Assembly (NCBI RefSeq): GCF_041154505.1
Contig: NZ_AP028672.1
Span: 3,202,501-3,266,500, forward strand
Direction of reading: 5' to 3'
DNA from: Acidovorax sp. A79
GTDB lineage: Bacteria; Pseudomonadota; Gammaproteobacteria; Burkholderiales; Burkholderiaceae_C
DNA length: 64,000 bases
Both the position numbers and the translations under genes were made by a program. Below are positions 7,567-18,433 of the stretch, piece after piece (position 1 is the stretch's first letter; every line of letters begins with the position of its first letter). The notes beneath the pieces were generated by a model. That model was not told where the DNA came from and made no database searches. It worked only from the letters and a program-made list of their open reading frames with translations.

Positions 7567-9213
7567 ATGAACCCCCTCGGCCTCCAGCTGCTGCACGCGC
7601 TCAAGCACCACGGCGCGCGCGAGATCTTCGGCATCCCCGGTGATTTCATCCTGCCCTTGTTCGCGCAGATCGAGGAAAGCGGCATCCTGCCGCTGGTCAC
7701 GCTCAGCCACGAACCCTCGCTGGGTTTTGCCGCCGATGCCGCCGCGCGCATGCACTGCGGGCTGGGCGTGGTGGCCGTCACTTACGGCGCGGGTGCGCTC
7801 AACGTGGTCAATGCGGTGGCGGGGGCCTATGCCGAGCGCTCGCCGCTGGTGGTGCTGGCCGGCTGCCCCGGCGAGGTCGAGGCGCACTCCGGCCTGGTGC
7901 TGCACCACCAGGTGCGCCATGTCGATTCGCAGTGGCGGATCTTCCGCGAGATCACCTGCGACCAGGTGCGCCTGTCCGACCCCGCCACCGCGCCCGCCGA
8001 CCTCGCCCGCGTGCTGCGCAGCTGCCGCGAATACTCGCAGCCCGTGCTCATCGAGGTGCCGCGCGACATGACGCTGCACCCCATGGCCGAGGTGCCGGTG
8101 CTGCCCCCCAGCCCGTTCAACGCAGCCGCCGTGGCCGAATGCGCCGATGAATGGATGGCCCGCATTCAGGCTGCCCGGCGCCCCGTGCTGGTGGTGGACG
8201 TGGAGGTGCGCCGCTTTGGCCTGGAAGCCCGCGTGGCCGAACTCGCGCGCCGCCTGCAGCTGCCCGTGCTCACCACCTTCATGGGCCGGGGCCTGCTGGC
8301 CGAGGACGCGGGGCATGCCGGCGTGCCCTTCCACGGCACCTACCTGGGCGTGGCGGGCGCACCGGAGACCAGCGCGCTGCTTGACGACTCCGACCTGCCC
8401 GTGATGCTGGGCGCCATCCTGTCGGACAGCAACTTCGGCGTGAGCGCCCAGCGCATGGACTTCCGCCGCGCGCTCATCGCCGCGCACCGCGAGGCGCGCG
8501 TGGGCCACCACCTGTACCCGGACATCCCGCTTGCCGCGCTGGTGGAGGCGCTGCTGGCGCGCGCGCCCGTGGTAGGCGGCACGGCGGCGCGCGTCCTGCC
8601 ACCCCCGCCCATCTGTCCCGAAGGCCTGGTGGCCGACGATGCGCCCGTGTGCGCGGCCGACCTCTCCCGCGCGCTCAACGACCGCATCCGCGCGCACGGC
8701 CCCATGAACATCGTCTCGGACATCGGCGACTGCCTGTTCGCCGCCATGGAGCTGCTGCCCACGCCGCTGGTGGCACCGGGCTACTACGCGTCCATGGGGT
8801 TCGGGGTGCCGGCCGGCATCGGCGCCCAGGTGGCCACTGGCCAGCGCAGCCTCATCCTGGTGGGCGACGGCGCCTTCCAGATGACGGGCTGGGAGCTGGG
8901 CAACTGCCCGCGCCTGGGGCTGGACCCCGTCGCCATCGTGCTCAACAACCAGACCTGGGAAATGATCCGCGCGTTCCAGACCACGTCGCGCTGCGCCGCG
9001 CTCGGCGACTGGCATCTGGCCGATGCCGCCGACGCCCTGGGCGGGCGCGGCCACCGGGTGCACACGCGCGCCCAGTTCAAGGCGGCGCTCGATGCCGCGT
9101 TTGCCGAACGGGGGCGCTTCCAGCTCATCGAGCTGATGGTGCCGCCGGGCGACAGCACGCCCACGCTGCGGCGTTTTTCAGAGGGCATTCGCGCGCTGCG
9201 CGCGGGAAGGTAG
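7567..9213 (+). CDS. Thiamine-diphosphate 2-keto acid decarboxylase (indolepyruvate/phenylpyruvate type)
   Basis: 548 residues with the three-domain ThDP fold: a Pyr domain with activating E49 in LSHEPSLGF, a central domain, and a PP domain with the ThDP/Mg motif GDG (433-435) to NN (460-461). The NNQTWEMIRAFQ segment resembles phenylpyruvate and indolepyruvate decarboxylases (IpdC/PPDC), which decarboxylate aromatic 2-keto acids to aldehydes on the way to auxin or aryl acetates. No partner aldehyde dehydrogenase or aminotransferase is adjacent, so substrate is not settled. Acetolactate-synthase-like function is less likely. Confidence 0.7.
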   Translation: MNPLGLQLLHALKHHGAREIFGIPGDFILPLFAQIEESGILPLVTLSHEPSLGFAADAAARMHCGLGVVAVTYGAGALNVVNAVAGAYAERSPLVVLAGCPGEVEAHSGLVLHHQVRHVDSQWRIFREITCDQVRLSDPATAPADLARVLRSCREYSQPVLIEVPRDMTLHPMAEVPVLPPSPFNAAAVAECADEWMARIQAARRPVLVVDVEVRRFGLEARVAELARRLQLPVLTTFMGRGLLAEDAGHAGVPFHGTYLGVAGAPETSALLDDSDLPVMLGAILSDSNFGVSAQRMDFRRALIAAHREARVGHHLYPDIPLAALVEALLARAPVVGGTAARVLPPPPICPEGLVADDAPVCAADLSRALNDRIRAHGPMNIVSDIGDCLFAAMELLPTPLVAPGYYASMGFGVPAGIGAQVATGQRSLILVGDGAFQMTGWELGNCPRLGLDPVAIVLNNQTWEMIRAFQTTSRCAALGDWHLADAADALGGRGHRVHTRAQFKAALDAAFAERGRFQLIELMVPPGDSTPTLRRFSEGIRALRAGR

Positions 9214-9281
9214 CCCTCCCCGCCACACGCACGCGCGCGCCAGCCTGGCAGGGGGTGGGGCGATGCCGGTGGCCGGGCGGC

Positions 9282-11162
<1,881 letters not shown>

Positions 11163-11173
11163 GCGGATACTCT

Positions 11174-11213
11174 GAAATTAATAGCTGCCAGCGCATGACC
11201 AGCAAGCGCCTGG
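11174..11213 (+). repeat. Short interspersed repeat, copy 2
   Basis: AAATTAATAGCTGCCAGCGC then a hairpin partner AAGCGCCTGG. It is upstream of recQ and shares the ATAGCT plus GCGC-hairpin core with the other copies. Confidence 0.55.
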
Positions 11214-11309
11214 TGCCGATAGGGCGGGAATTCTCTGGCGCGCCAGGGCCTGGCCCCGCGCGCGGCAGGCGCATATTGTGCGCTGCACCGCGCACCGGGC
11301 CGCACTTTC

Positions 11310-11315
11310 TACAAT
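11310..11315 (+). promoter_or_regulatory. Possible -10 element giving a near-leaderless metH part 1 mRNA
   Basis: TACAAT lies 8 bp upstream of the ATG at 11324. A start about 7 nt downstream would leave almost no leader, and no ribosome-binding site is visible. The -35 element is unclear. Confidence 0.35.
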
Positions 11316-11323
11316 AGCGGCCT

Positions 11324-12388
11324 ATGCAAGCCCTTCACTACACCCGCGCCGCGCAGCTGCCCGACATCCTCGCCCAACGCATCGTCATCCTCGACGGCGC
11401 CATGGGCACCATGATCCAGCGCTTCAAGCTGGGCGAGGCGCAGTACCGGGGCGAGGGCTACACGGGCCCCGACGGTGTGGGCGACCGGTTCAAGGACTTC
11501 CCGCGCGACGTGAAGGGCAACAACGAGTTGCTCAGCCTCACCCGTCCCGACGTGATCCGCGACATCCACGAGCGCTACCTGGCCGCGGGTGCCGACCTCA
11601 TCGAGACCAACACCTTCGGCGCGACGACCATCGCACAAGAGGACTACAAGATGGCCGAGCTGGCGCGCGAGATGAATCTCAAGTCCGCCCAGCTGGCCCG
11701 CGCCGCCTGCGACAAATATTCCACGCCCGACAAGCCCCGCTTCGTCGCCGGCGCCCTGGGCCCCACGCCCAAGACGGCCAGCATCAGCCCCGACGTGAAC
11801 GACCCCGGCGCGCGCAATGTGGACTTCGAGCAATTGCGCGCCGCGTACTACGAGCAGACCGAAGCGCTGGTCGAGGGCGGCTCCGACGTGCTGCTGGTCG
11901 AGACGATTTTTGACACGCTCAACGCCAAGGCCGCGCTGTTCGCCATCGACGAATTTTTTGAGAATAGCGGCCAGCGCCTGCCGCTCATCATCAGCGGCAC
12001 GGTCACCGACGCTTCGGGCCGCATCCTCAGCGGACAGACGGTGACTGCCTTCTGGAACAGCGTGCGCCACTCCCGCCCTCTGGCCATCGGCCTCAATTGC
12101 GCCCTGGGCGCCACGCTGATGCGCCCTTACATCCAGGAGCTGAACCGGGTGGCCGAGGACACGTTCATCAGCTGCTACCCCAACGCGGGCCTGCCCAACC
12201 CCATGAGCGACACCGGGTTTGACGAAACCCCCGAGATCACCAGCCGCCTGGTGCACGAGTTCGCGGCCGAGGGGCTGGTCAACATCCTGGGCGGCTGCTG
12301 CGGCACCACGCCGGACCACATCGGCGCCATCGCCAAGGCGGTGGAAAACGTGCCCACGCGCAAGATGTTCTACCCCGCTGAAGCCTGA
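11324..12388 (+). CDS. metH: Methionine synthase, homocysteine-binding half (split MetH part 1)
   Basis: Zinc-dependent homocysteine activation module of cobalamin-dependent methionine synthase. The 354 residues cover only the N-terminal barrel: GAMGTMIQ near the start and the zinc-ligand Cys in GLNCALGA and [11 protein letters not shown]. The folate, cobalamin and reactivation modules are absent here and are encoded at 46100-48841. The protein ends cleanly after the barrel with a stop, so this is a gene split at a domain boundary rather than a frameshift. The two products presumably assemble or exchange methyl groups in trans. Confidence 0.9.
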   Translation: MQALHYTRAAQLPDILAQRIVILDGAMGTMIQRFKLGEAQYRGEGYTGPDGVGDRFKDFPRDVKGNNELLSLTRPDVIRDIHERYLAAGADLIETNTFGATTIAQEDYKMAELAREMNLKSAQLARAACDKYSTPDKPRFVAGALGPTPKTASISPDVNDPGARNVDFEQLRAAYYEQTEALVEGGSDVLLVETIFDTLNAKAALFAIDEFFENSGQRLPLIISGTVTDASGRILSGQTVTAFWNSVRHSRPLAIGLNCALGATLMRPYIQELNRVAEDTFISCYPNAGLPNPMSDTGFDETPEITSRLVHEFAAEGLVNILGGCCGTTPDHIGAIAKAVENVPTRKMFYPAEA

Positions 12389-12405
12389 ATTTGGAGGCAA
12401 AATGG

Positions 12406-12446
12406 CCTCTGGCGCTGATCCAGAAAGCGCTGGTAGCTATAAAAAA
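12406..12446 (-). repeat. Short interspersed repeat, copy 3
   Basis: CTGGCGCTGATCCAGAAAGC followed by GCTGGTAGCTAT, an inverted copy of the element, 18 bp after metH part 1. Confidence 0.6.
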
Positions 12447-12569
12447 CGCAGCACTCAAATCGTCACTGCGCTGCGGTGGCGCATTGCCGGGCGCATGACT
12501 CTGCGGCACCCTTGCGCCTTCGGTTGAACTTTCGCCCGCACCCTTTGCCAGAACCCCGGCCCGCTCCCC

Positions 12570-13505
12570 ATGTCCGTTACCGCCACCCTGCCCAACACCC
12601 CTGTTGCTGAGGCCGCCGACAAAGCCGCCGCCGCCGCCCACGCCGCACTCAAGCTCGAAAAGCGCCTGGTGCGCCAGGTGGCCCAGGCCATTGCCGACTT
12701 CGGCCTGATCGAAGACGGCGACAAGGTCATGGTCTGCGTGTCCGGCGGCAAGGACAGCTACGGCCTGCTCGACGTGCTGCGTTTGCTGCAGCAGCGCAAC
12801 GGCCACAAGTTCGAGCTGATCGCCGTCAACCTCGACCAGAAGCAGCCCGGCTTTCCGGCCCATGTGCTGCCCGAGTATCTGGCGAAGGTGGGCGTGCCCT
12901 TCCACATCGAGACGCAGGACACCTACAGCGTCGTCAAGGAGCGCATCCCCGAGGGCAAGACCATGTGTAGCCTGTGCAGCCGCCTGCGCCGGGGCATCCT
13001 GTACCGCGTGGCCGACGAGCTGGGCTGCACAAAAGTGGCGCTCGGTCACCACCGCGACGACATGCTGCAGACCTTCTTTTTGAACATGTTCTTCGGCGGC
13101 AAGCTCAAGGGCATGCCGCCCAAGGTGCAGAGCGACCGGGGCGACCACCTCATCATCCGCCCGCTGGCCTATGTGGCCGAGGATGACCTCACGCGTTGGG
13201 CCGAGATCCGCAACTTCCCCATCATCCCCTGCACGCTGTGCGGCAGCCAGGAGAACCTGCAGCGCAAGCAGATCGGTCAGATGCTGCGCGACTGGCAGCA
13301 GCTGTACCCCGGCCGCATTGAGAACATGGCCGTGGCGCTGCGCAACCTGGTGCCCTCGCACTTCATGGACACGCGCCAGTTCGACTTCAAAGGTTTGATG
13401 CCCAACGGCGTGCAGGATGCCGATGGCGACAAGGCCTTCGATGCCGAAGACTTTCCCGCGCAGGCCGTGGGCATGCTCGCGGGCTTGCCGTTGATGCCCC
13501 GCTGA
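12570..13505 (+). CDS. ttcA: tRNA 2-thiocytidine(32) synthetase TtcA
   Basis: Iron-sulfur, ATP-dependent enzyme that thiolates C32 of certain tRNAs. The 311-residue protein carries the PP-loop [13 protein letters not shown] (about 62-74) and the cluster-binding pair in [12 protein letters not shown], plus a later Cys in [12 protein letters not shown]. Length is normal for the family. The next gene is also a tRNA anticodon-loop modification enzyme, 35 bp downstream, suggesting a shared transcript. Confidence 0.93.
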   Translation: MSVTATLPNTPVAEAADKAAAAAHAALKLEKRLVRQVAQAIADFGLIEDGDKVMVCVSGGKDSYGLLDVLRLLQQRNGHKFELIAVNLDQKQPGFPAHVLPEYLAKVGVPFHIETQDTYSVVKERIPEGKTMCSLCSRLRRGILYRVADELGCTKVALGHHRDDMLQTFFLNMFFGGKLKGMPPKVQSDRGDHLIIRPLAYVAEDDLTRWAEIRNFPIIPCTLCGSQENLQRKQIGQMLRDWQQLYPGRIENMAVALRNLVPSHFMDTRQFDFKGLMPNGVQDADGDKAFDAEDFPAQAVGMLAGLPLMPR

Positions 13506-13540
13506 ACCTGACCCCGACGATTTCTAGATTGGGCCATCCC

Positions 13541-14983
13541 ATGACCACCCTCCTCAAAGCCCCCGAACTCCTGCTGCCCGCCGGCTCGCTCGACAAGATG
13601 CGCGCCGCCTACGACTTTGGCGCCGACGCGGTGTACGCCGGCCAGCCGCGCTATTCCTTGCGCGCACGCAATAACGAATTCAAGCTGGAACAGATTCGGC
13701 AGGGCATCACCGAGGCACACGCGCGCGGCAAGAAGTTCTTCGTGACCAGCAACCTGATCGCGCACAACGACAAGATCCGCACCTACCTGCGCGACATCGA
13801 GCCCGTGATCGACTGCCAACCCGACGCCCTCATCATGGCCGACGCGGGCCTGATCATGATGGTCAAGGAAAAGTGGCCCGAGCAGGTGGTGCACCTCTCC
13901 GTGCAGGCCAACACCACCAACTGGGCGGCCGTGAAGTTCTGGCAGAAGATGGGCGTGGAGCGTGTGATCCTGTCGCGCGAACTGAGCCTGGACGAGATCG
14001 AAAAAATCCGCCAGGAATGCCCCGACATGGAGCTCGAAGTCTTCGTGCACGGCGCGCTGTGCATCGCGTACTCGGGCCGCTGCCTGCTCAGCGGCTACTT
14101 CAACCACCGCGACCCCAACCAGGGCACCTGCACCAACGCCTGCCGCTGGAACTACGCCACCCATGACGCCGACATCGACCCCACCACGGGCGAAGCCATC
14201 GCGCAGAAGATGGAAGGCGACTTCAACTTCGAGGCCGCGCAGCAGAAGGCCGAACAGGCCTTCGCCTCCACCACTGGCAACGGCGAGCGCCACCCCAAGG
14301 CCGACAAGGTCTACCTGATTGAAGAAGCCGGCCGCCCCGGGCAGATGATGCCCATCATGGAAGACGAGCACGGCACCTACATCATGAACAGCAAGGACCT
14401 GCGCGCGGTGGAGCACGTGGCGCGCCTGGCGCAGATCGGCGTCGACTCGCTCAAGATCGAGGGCCGCACCAAGAGCCTGTACTACGTCGCCCGCACCGCG
14501 CAGGTGTACCGCCGCGCCATCGACGACGCCGTAGCCGGCCGCCCGTTCAACCCCGAGCTGCTCATCGAACTCGAAGGCCTGTCCAACCGGGGCTACACCG
14601 GCGGCCTGCTGGAGCGCCGCCCCAGCAACGACTACCAGAACTACATCAACGGCCACTCGGCCACGCAGCGCAGCCAGTTCGTGGGCGAGGTGCTGGGCGC
14701 CGAGGGGCAGGCCGAAGTGGGGCTGCAAGGCGACTGGGTGTTGGTCGAAACCAAGAACCACTTTGCGGTGGACGACCTGATCGAAGTGGTGCACCCCAGC
14801 GGCAACATCACCGTGCGGCTGGACCAGATGCGCAATGCGGAAGGCCAACCGGTGGCGGTGGCGCAAGGCAACCCGGTGCGCGTGTGGATTCCGCTGCCTG
14901 CGCGCTATACCGGCGCGCTGCTGGCCCGCGTGGTGGAGGCACCGGCTGCGGCCGCGGCGGCCGAACCCGCCGTCGTGGCTTGA
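13541..14983 (+). CDS. trhP: tRNA U34 hydroxylation protein TrhP (peptidase U32 family)
   Basis: Prephenate-dependent hydroxylation factor that makes 5-hydroxyuridine at tRNA position 34 in the E. coli YegQ/TrhP family. The 480 residues include the U32 signature ELEVFVHGALCIAYSGRCLL followed by the Cys-rich GTCTNACRW segment, and a C-terminal beta-barrel-like region. ATG at 13541 is preferred to an in-frame TTG at 13529. It follows ttcA closely. Protease activity is not expected despite the family name. Confidence 0.85.
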   Translation: MTTLLKAPELLLPAGSLDKMRAAYDFGADAVYAGQPRYSLRARNNEFKLEQIRQGITEAHARGKKFFVTSNLIAHNDKIRTYLRDIEPVIDCQPDALIMADAGLIMMVKEKWPEQVVHLSVQANTTNWAAVKFWQKMGVERVILSRELSLDEIEKIRQECPDMELEVFVHGALCIAYSGRCLLSGYFNHRDPNQGTCTNACRWNYATHDADIDPTTGEAIAQKMEGDFNFEAAQQKAEQAFASTTGNGERHPKADKVYLIEEAGRPGQMMPIMEDEHGTYIMNSKDLRAVEHVARLAQIGVDSLKIEGRTKSLYYVARTAQVYRRAIDDAVAGRPFNPELLIELEGLSNRGYTGGLLERRPSNDYQNYINGHSATQRSQFVGEVLGAEGQAEVGLQGDWVLVETKNHFAVDDLIEVVHPSGNITVRLDQMRNAEGQPVAVAQGNPVRVWIPLPARYTGALLARVVEAPAAAAAAEPAVVA

Positions 14984-14998
14984 GCGGGGCGCACCACC

Positions 14999-16384
14999 AT
15001 GTGGACGCACCATCGCAGCGGCGCGTCGGTTTTGGCACTGTCGGTTGTGGCCGCGCTCGCCAGCACCAGCACCTTGGCGCAGGGCCCCGCTGCAGGCACG
15101 CCGCAGTTGGCGCCCGCCAAGGTGCGCTACGTACAAGGCTCGTGGGTCAACCTGCGCGAGTCGGCCCAGGCCCAAGCCAGCGTGCTGGCCCAGGTGCCCG
15201 CCAATACTGCGCTGGACCAGCTTGCCGAGCGCGACGGCTGGTGCGCCGTGCTCTACCGGGGCGATGCGCGCCTGGGCCCCGCATTGGCGGCACCGTTGCA
15301 AGCCCATGTGTCCTGCAATCTGCTGTCTGACCAGCCCCTGACCCTGGCCCAGGCGGGCAAGGACGCAGCCCGTGCGTTCTGGGTGGCACCATCGCCCAAC
15401 CGGCTGCGTACCTATGGCAACGCCTTGCCCCGGCCGACATCGCTGCAGATCAGCGCCCTGACCAAGACCCACCCGCCCGAGGCGCCCGTGGTGTACCCGG
15501 TACGCCCCGAGTTCGAAGCCGCCAAGAAGCTGCTGCGCGCGGGGGTGCTGCTGCGGCCGGACCAGGAGATCAACCGGGGCGAGCCCGTGGACCCGCTCGT
15601 CGACCTGAAGCTGGCCACCCGCGCGGTAGACCATATCCCCGCCGTGGCTCCCCTCGCCACGCGGCCCGTTCTGCCCGCGATTGCCCCGTCGTACTTCCGC
15701 ACCCACGCCAGCGTGGCCCTGCTGCACGAAACGGATGCCGATGGCCTGGCGGCGGTGGCGGGAACCCGCATCAGCGTGGTCCCCACCGGCGCGCCGCATG
15801 GCAGCTTCAACCGCCACATGGGGCCCGAGATCGAGTTTGTGACCGGCTTCTGGGACGTGGGGTCTGCCGACCTGACCTTTGCCCCCGCGCTCACCCTGCA
15901 TGCCATCACCCACCAGGGGCTGGTCGGCGCACGGGCCCTGCGCCAGCGCTACTGGGACATCAGCAACGCCGACCACTACTGCGGCGGCCACTACCCCGGC
16001 AAGGGCTTTGACGACCCGCGCGAGGACGATACGGTCCCCGTGCGTGGCTACGCCAGACTGTCCGACACCGCCGAGGTGCTGGCCCGCCTGGTCGTGCCCG
16101 GCAAGCTGCCGCCCGATGCCGTGAAGGTGAAGACCCGCCGCTACGTCACGAGCTGGATGCAACCCGCCGACCCGCCCATCCGCGACAAGCCCCAGCGCAA
16201 GCACACGGCGGTGATGGTGCACGAGATCGATGTGGACCGCGACGGCGTGGCCGACATCCTGCGCATCGACACCCCTGCGCCGGGTGGCATGAGCTTTGAG
16301 CCGGTTTTTGACTGGCGGTGGTACTTGAACATCAACGGCCAGTGGTTCCGGGCGGGGTACAGGGTGGATCAGGAGTGCACGTGA
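14999..16384 (+). CDS. Secreted SH3-domain protein of unknown function
   Basis: 461 residues with a signal peptide (about 1-28, ending near STLAQG) and one bacterial SH3 domain (about 40-110) containing the WVNLRESAQAQ and W-CAVLYRG turns. The remaining 350 residues show no family I recognise; they contain an acidic stretch (DVDRDGVADILRID) reminiscent of an FG-GAP/EF-hand-like calcium loop and a C-terminal Trp-rich WRWYLNINGQWF. Probably periplasmic, possibly binding the cell wall through SH3. It starts 15 bp after trhP. Confidence 0.55.
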   Translation: MWTHHRSGASVLALSVVAALASTSTLAQGPAAGTPQLAPAKVRYVQGSWVNLRESAQAQASVLAQVPANTALDQLAERDGWCAVLYRGDARLGPALAAPLQAHVSCNLLSDQPLTLAQAGKDAARAFWVAPSPNRLRTYGNALPRPTSLQISALTKTHPPEAPVVYPVRPEFEAAKKLLRAGVLLRPDQEINRGEPVDPLVDLKLATRAVDHIPAVAPLATRPVLPAIAPSYFRTHASVALLHETDADGLAAVAGTRISVVPTGAPHGSFNRHMGPEIEFVTGFWDVGSADLTFAPALTLHAITHQGLVGARALRQRYWDISNADHYCGGHYPGKGFDDPREDDTVPVRGYARLSDTAEVLARLVVPGKLPPDAVKVKTRRYVTSWMQPADPPIRDKPQRKHTAVMVHEIDVDRDGVADILRIDTPAPGGMSFEPVFDWRWYLNINGQWFRAGYRVDQECT

Positions 16385-16513
16385 GTGGACTCCTTGCGAG
16401 GCAGTTCGGGGCGGGGAAGGGCCGGGTTTTCAGATGCTTGGGGTGGGGAGCTCAGAAGTGTTCAGGGGGAGCTTCCGGCCAGGAGCAGTCGGTGGTGGCA
16501 GGTGAAAGCGGAC

Positions 16514-16571
16514 GATCAACGTTTGAATTCAGCGGCCGCCGAAGACGGTCCGCTCGAATGATGGGTTGGGC
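16514..16571 (-). repeat. attC site of the DUF6984 cassette
   Basis: Read on the minus strand: R'' GCCCAAC (16571-16565), an imperfect palindrome whose arms ATTCGAGCGG and CCGCTGAATTC pair, and R' GTTGATC (16520-16514, one mismatch to GTTRRRY). At 58 bp it has the size of the classical 59-base element. The last codons and stop of the upstream gene lie inside it. Confidence 0.7.
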
Positions 16572-16891
16572 GTCGTTTCAGTGATATCTGAAATCTTGGG
16601 CCAGACCAGTAATGGGTTGAAGTCAACTTTCCACACATCCAATTCGTAGAGCTGACCTTTTTCGTCTGTATTCAGTGAGGCAATAACGGTGACCCCATCT
16701 TTGTCGACGAATTGGCAATCAGCAATTGTCTGACCGAATCTGCGCTTTTCGTGCGCCGGCCCGAAGGTCATGTTTCCCATTCCACCATCGTCCATTTCTG
16801 ACACCGTCAGATCTTCAACCTGTTCATTCCGGCCGGCGGCTAGGAGTAGCCAGGAGATCAATGGCTTCTCGGGGTCAGTGATTCTTCTCAT
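16529..16891 (-). CDS. DUF6984 family protein carried on a gene cassette
   Basis: A 120-residue soluble protein with no known function. It resembles the DUF6984 group: RRITDPEKPLISWLL, then VSEMDDGGMGNMTF, then ASLNTDEKGQLYELDVWKVDF. The start at 16891 lies 7 bp after the attC core GTTGGGC of the preceding cassette. The C-terminal tail TPNPSFERTVFGGR is encoded by the palindrome of its own attC, so it is probably not part of the folded domain. Confidence 0.6.
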   Translation of the reverse strand: MRRITDPEKPLISWLLLAAGRNEQVEDLTVSEMDDGGMGNMTFGPAHEKRRFGQTIADCQFVDKDGVTVIASLNTDEKGQLYELDVWKVDFNPLLVWPKISDITETTPNPSFERTVFGGR

Positions 16892-16897
16892 TGAGAC

Positions 16898-16969
16898 GCC
16901 CAACGTTTGACATGAGAGGCGTCGCAAGGGCGTAGCCCTTGCGATGTCCTCTCGATGGAAGGGCTGGGC
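16898..16969 (-). repeat. attC site of the nuclease-like cassette
   Basis: Minus strand: R'' GCCCAGC (16969-16963), paired arms CGAGAGGAC and GCCTCTC, an inner hairpin ATCGCAAGGGC-TAC-GCCCTTGCGAC, then GTCAAAC and a perfect R' GTTGGGC (16904-16898). Total 72 bp. The stop codon of the upstream gene ends one base before it. Confidence 0.75.
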
Positions 16970-16970
16970 G

Positions 16971-18404
16971 TCACCTCTCGGTGGCCTCAGTTGGGGTCGG
17001 TGGCTCCACGGGCGCCTTGGGGAGGGATATCGCGCCGGTTCCGTTCAATATGGCTTGACGGCATGCACTGGCAAACGCCCCGTCGGACCGAGAGGATAGG
17101 TACTGCGAAGCATAGAAGAGCTCGGACGTTGCCAGCAGTGCCGTTCCGTTGGACTTCGCTGCAACGATGCACTTGTCAGTGAATGCTTGTTCGGTCCTGC
17201 TCTCGGGAGCAGTCAGTCGGTAGGCGTTTCCGAAGAGAACTCCTTTTGCTGGTGCGGTGACTTCCTCCCTCTGTAGATCCTCATGAAGGTTCATCGCAAG
17301 TTGGCGAAGCTTGTCAACGTTGATTGCTTTGCTGTCCTTGCCCTCCGCCTCGCCGATCAACCTGCCTTCTGTAGATTCGAATACGACGTCAAACTCTGAT
17401 GCACCTTCGCGAAAGGGCTTGGCGTCGAATCCCAACAACTTAAGCGCAGCGATTACAACTCTCTCAAGTGCCTTCCCCTTTTCATAGAGTAGTCCGCGTA
17501 AAGAACCTGCATCAGATAGTTGGCGAAGGACATCTTCTTTGTTGCGTTGAACTCGTTCAAGCTCCGATTCGACTTCGAGCAGCTTTGATCGAAGGGTCAG
17601 CTCCAAGCCTAGTGCGAAACGGGGATCTACCGCCCAACCGGGCTCTGGTGTGGACTCGCCTTCTGCTTGAAGAGCGGCATCAAGACCTACGATGCTGCTT
17701 ACCAATCTTGCTGCGAACTTCCGCGCGTCGGCCGTCCACTCGGTCCCTTTGTCGTCATCTTTCGATTCTAGGAACCCGTCTTGATAGAAGTCGATGTCGG
17801 GCAGGCACACGATTGAACCGCCAGACTTTTGATGCCTCAACAGCGTGCCGACGGTCTTGTCGCCATTGCGAGTCTGCATCGTAGGTGGGCACTCGTTGTT
17901 CTGAATTAGAACGCAGTACTCGGAGTACTCCGCGAACTCAGACCAGTACGGGGCAAGCACTTCAGCGCCTTTCGAGGCGAGTTTGACCAACGTTCCGTTT
18001 GCGTTGACGGGGTTCAGATCAAGCGGTAGGCACTTGTAGTTGTTGAATAGATCAACTATCCGAGTAGTTGACCTGTTGCGGCCGGTTCCAGAGTACTGGC
18101 GCTCACCCGTGTCTATGTATACCTCTTCGATGGCTGGGAGAAATAGCACAATCGTCTTGCCAGACTCGAACGCTTGTTTGATCTCCCGCCGCCAATGTTC
18201 ACTTGCCTCCTTGATCTTGAAGGATGCTTGATCGCCTAGGCTGGGCTTACCTTTGTATTGATCGCGGTAAGAAATCCAGCTCTCGATTGATGGACGAAAA
18301 AGAATGATGTCCCAGTCGAGCAGGGAGGTTCTTGAGTCGAAGTCCTCCTCAGAAACCGCGTCAGTTGCGAGGTCGACACCTACCCTGAGGATTTGCTTTG
18401 CCAT
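16971..18404 (-). CDS. Cassette-borne protein with a predicted PD-(D/E)XK nuclease-like C-terminus
   Basis: 477 residues, not assigned to a named family. The N-terminal 230 residues start with a Rossmann-like pattern (DWDIILFRPS, then KTIVLFLPAIEE), seen in some regulator or effector domains. A coiled coil follows at about 275-310 (LEVESELERVQRNKEDVLRQL). The C-terminal 150 residues show a restriction-endonuclease-like pattern: E in EKGKALERVV, D in ASEFDVVF, and EGK in LIGEAEGKD. Lower GC than neighbours and its attC mark it as acquired. A defence or toxin-like role is a guess from domain type and cassette context. Confidence 0.55.
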   Translation of the reverse strand: MAKQILRVGVDLATDAVSEEDFDSRTSLLDWDIILFRPSIESWISYRDQYKGKPSLGDQASFKIKEASEHWRREIKQAFESGKTIVLFLPAIEEVYIDTGERQYSGTGRNRSTTRIVDLFNNYKCLPLDLNPVNANGTLVKLASKGAEVLAPYWSEFAEYSEYCVLIQNNECPPTMQTRNGDKTVGTLLRHQKSGGSIVCLPDIDFYQDGFLESKDDDKGTEWTADARKFAARLVSSIVGLDAALQAEGESTPEPGWAVDPRFALGLELTLRSKLLEVESELERVQRNKEDVLRQLSDAGSLRGLLYEKGKALERVVIAALKLLGFDAKPFREGASEFDVVFESTEGRLIGEAEGKDSKAINVDKLRQLAMNLHEDLQREEVTAPAKGVLFGNAYRLTAPESRTEQAFTDKCIVAAKSNGTALLATSELFYASQYLSSRSDGAFASACRQAILNGTGAISLPKAPVEPPTPTEATER

Positions 18405-18426
18405 ACGCGGTGCGCTCTCTTGTGAC

Positions 18427-18433
18427 GCTCAAC
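18427..18433 (-). other. Integron-type core site (GTTGAGC) at the 5' edge of the cassette array
   Basis: A GTTRRRY match on the minus strand, 23 bp before the nuclease-like gene. No partner RYYYAAC is visible within the next 90 bp, so it is a half-site junction rather than a full attC. Confidence 0.45.

Larger units (their letters stand above)
16514..18433 (-). mobile_element. Two-cassette integron remnant without integrase (CALIN)
   Basis: Two minus-strand genes sit between integron-type recombination sites: a GTTGAGC core at 18433-18427, an attC at 16969-16898 and an attC at 16571-16514. Each gene starts shortly after a GTTRRRY core and ends at or inside an attC, which is the gene-cassette layout. 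Base composition is visibly lower in GC than the flanks. No integrase gene or attI is seen in the window, so this is a cluster of attC sites lacking an integrase. Confidence 0.7.

Noticed and set aside
11163..11323. Cobalamin or SAH riboswitch before metH part 1
   Set aside because: No B12-box or SAH aptamer blocks; the space holds an interspersed repeat and GC-rich sequence only.
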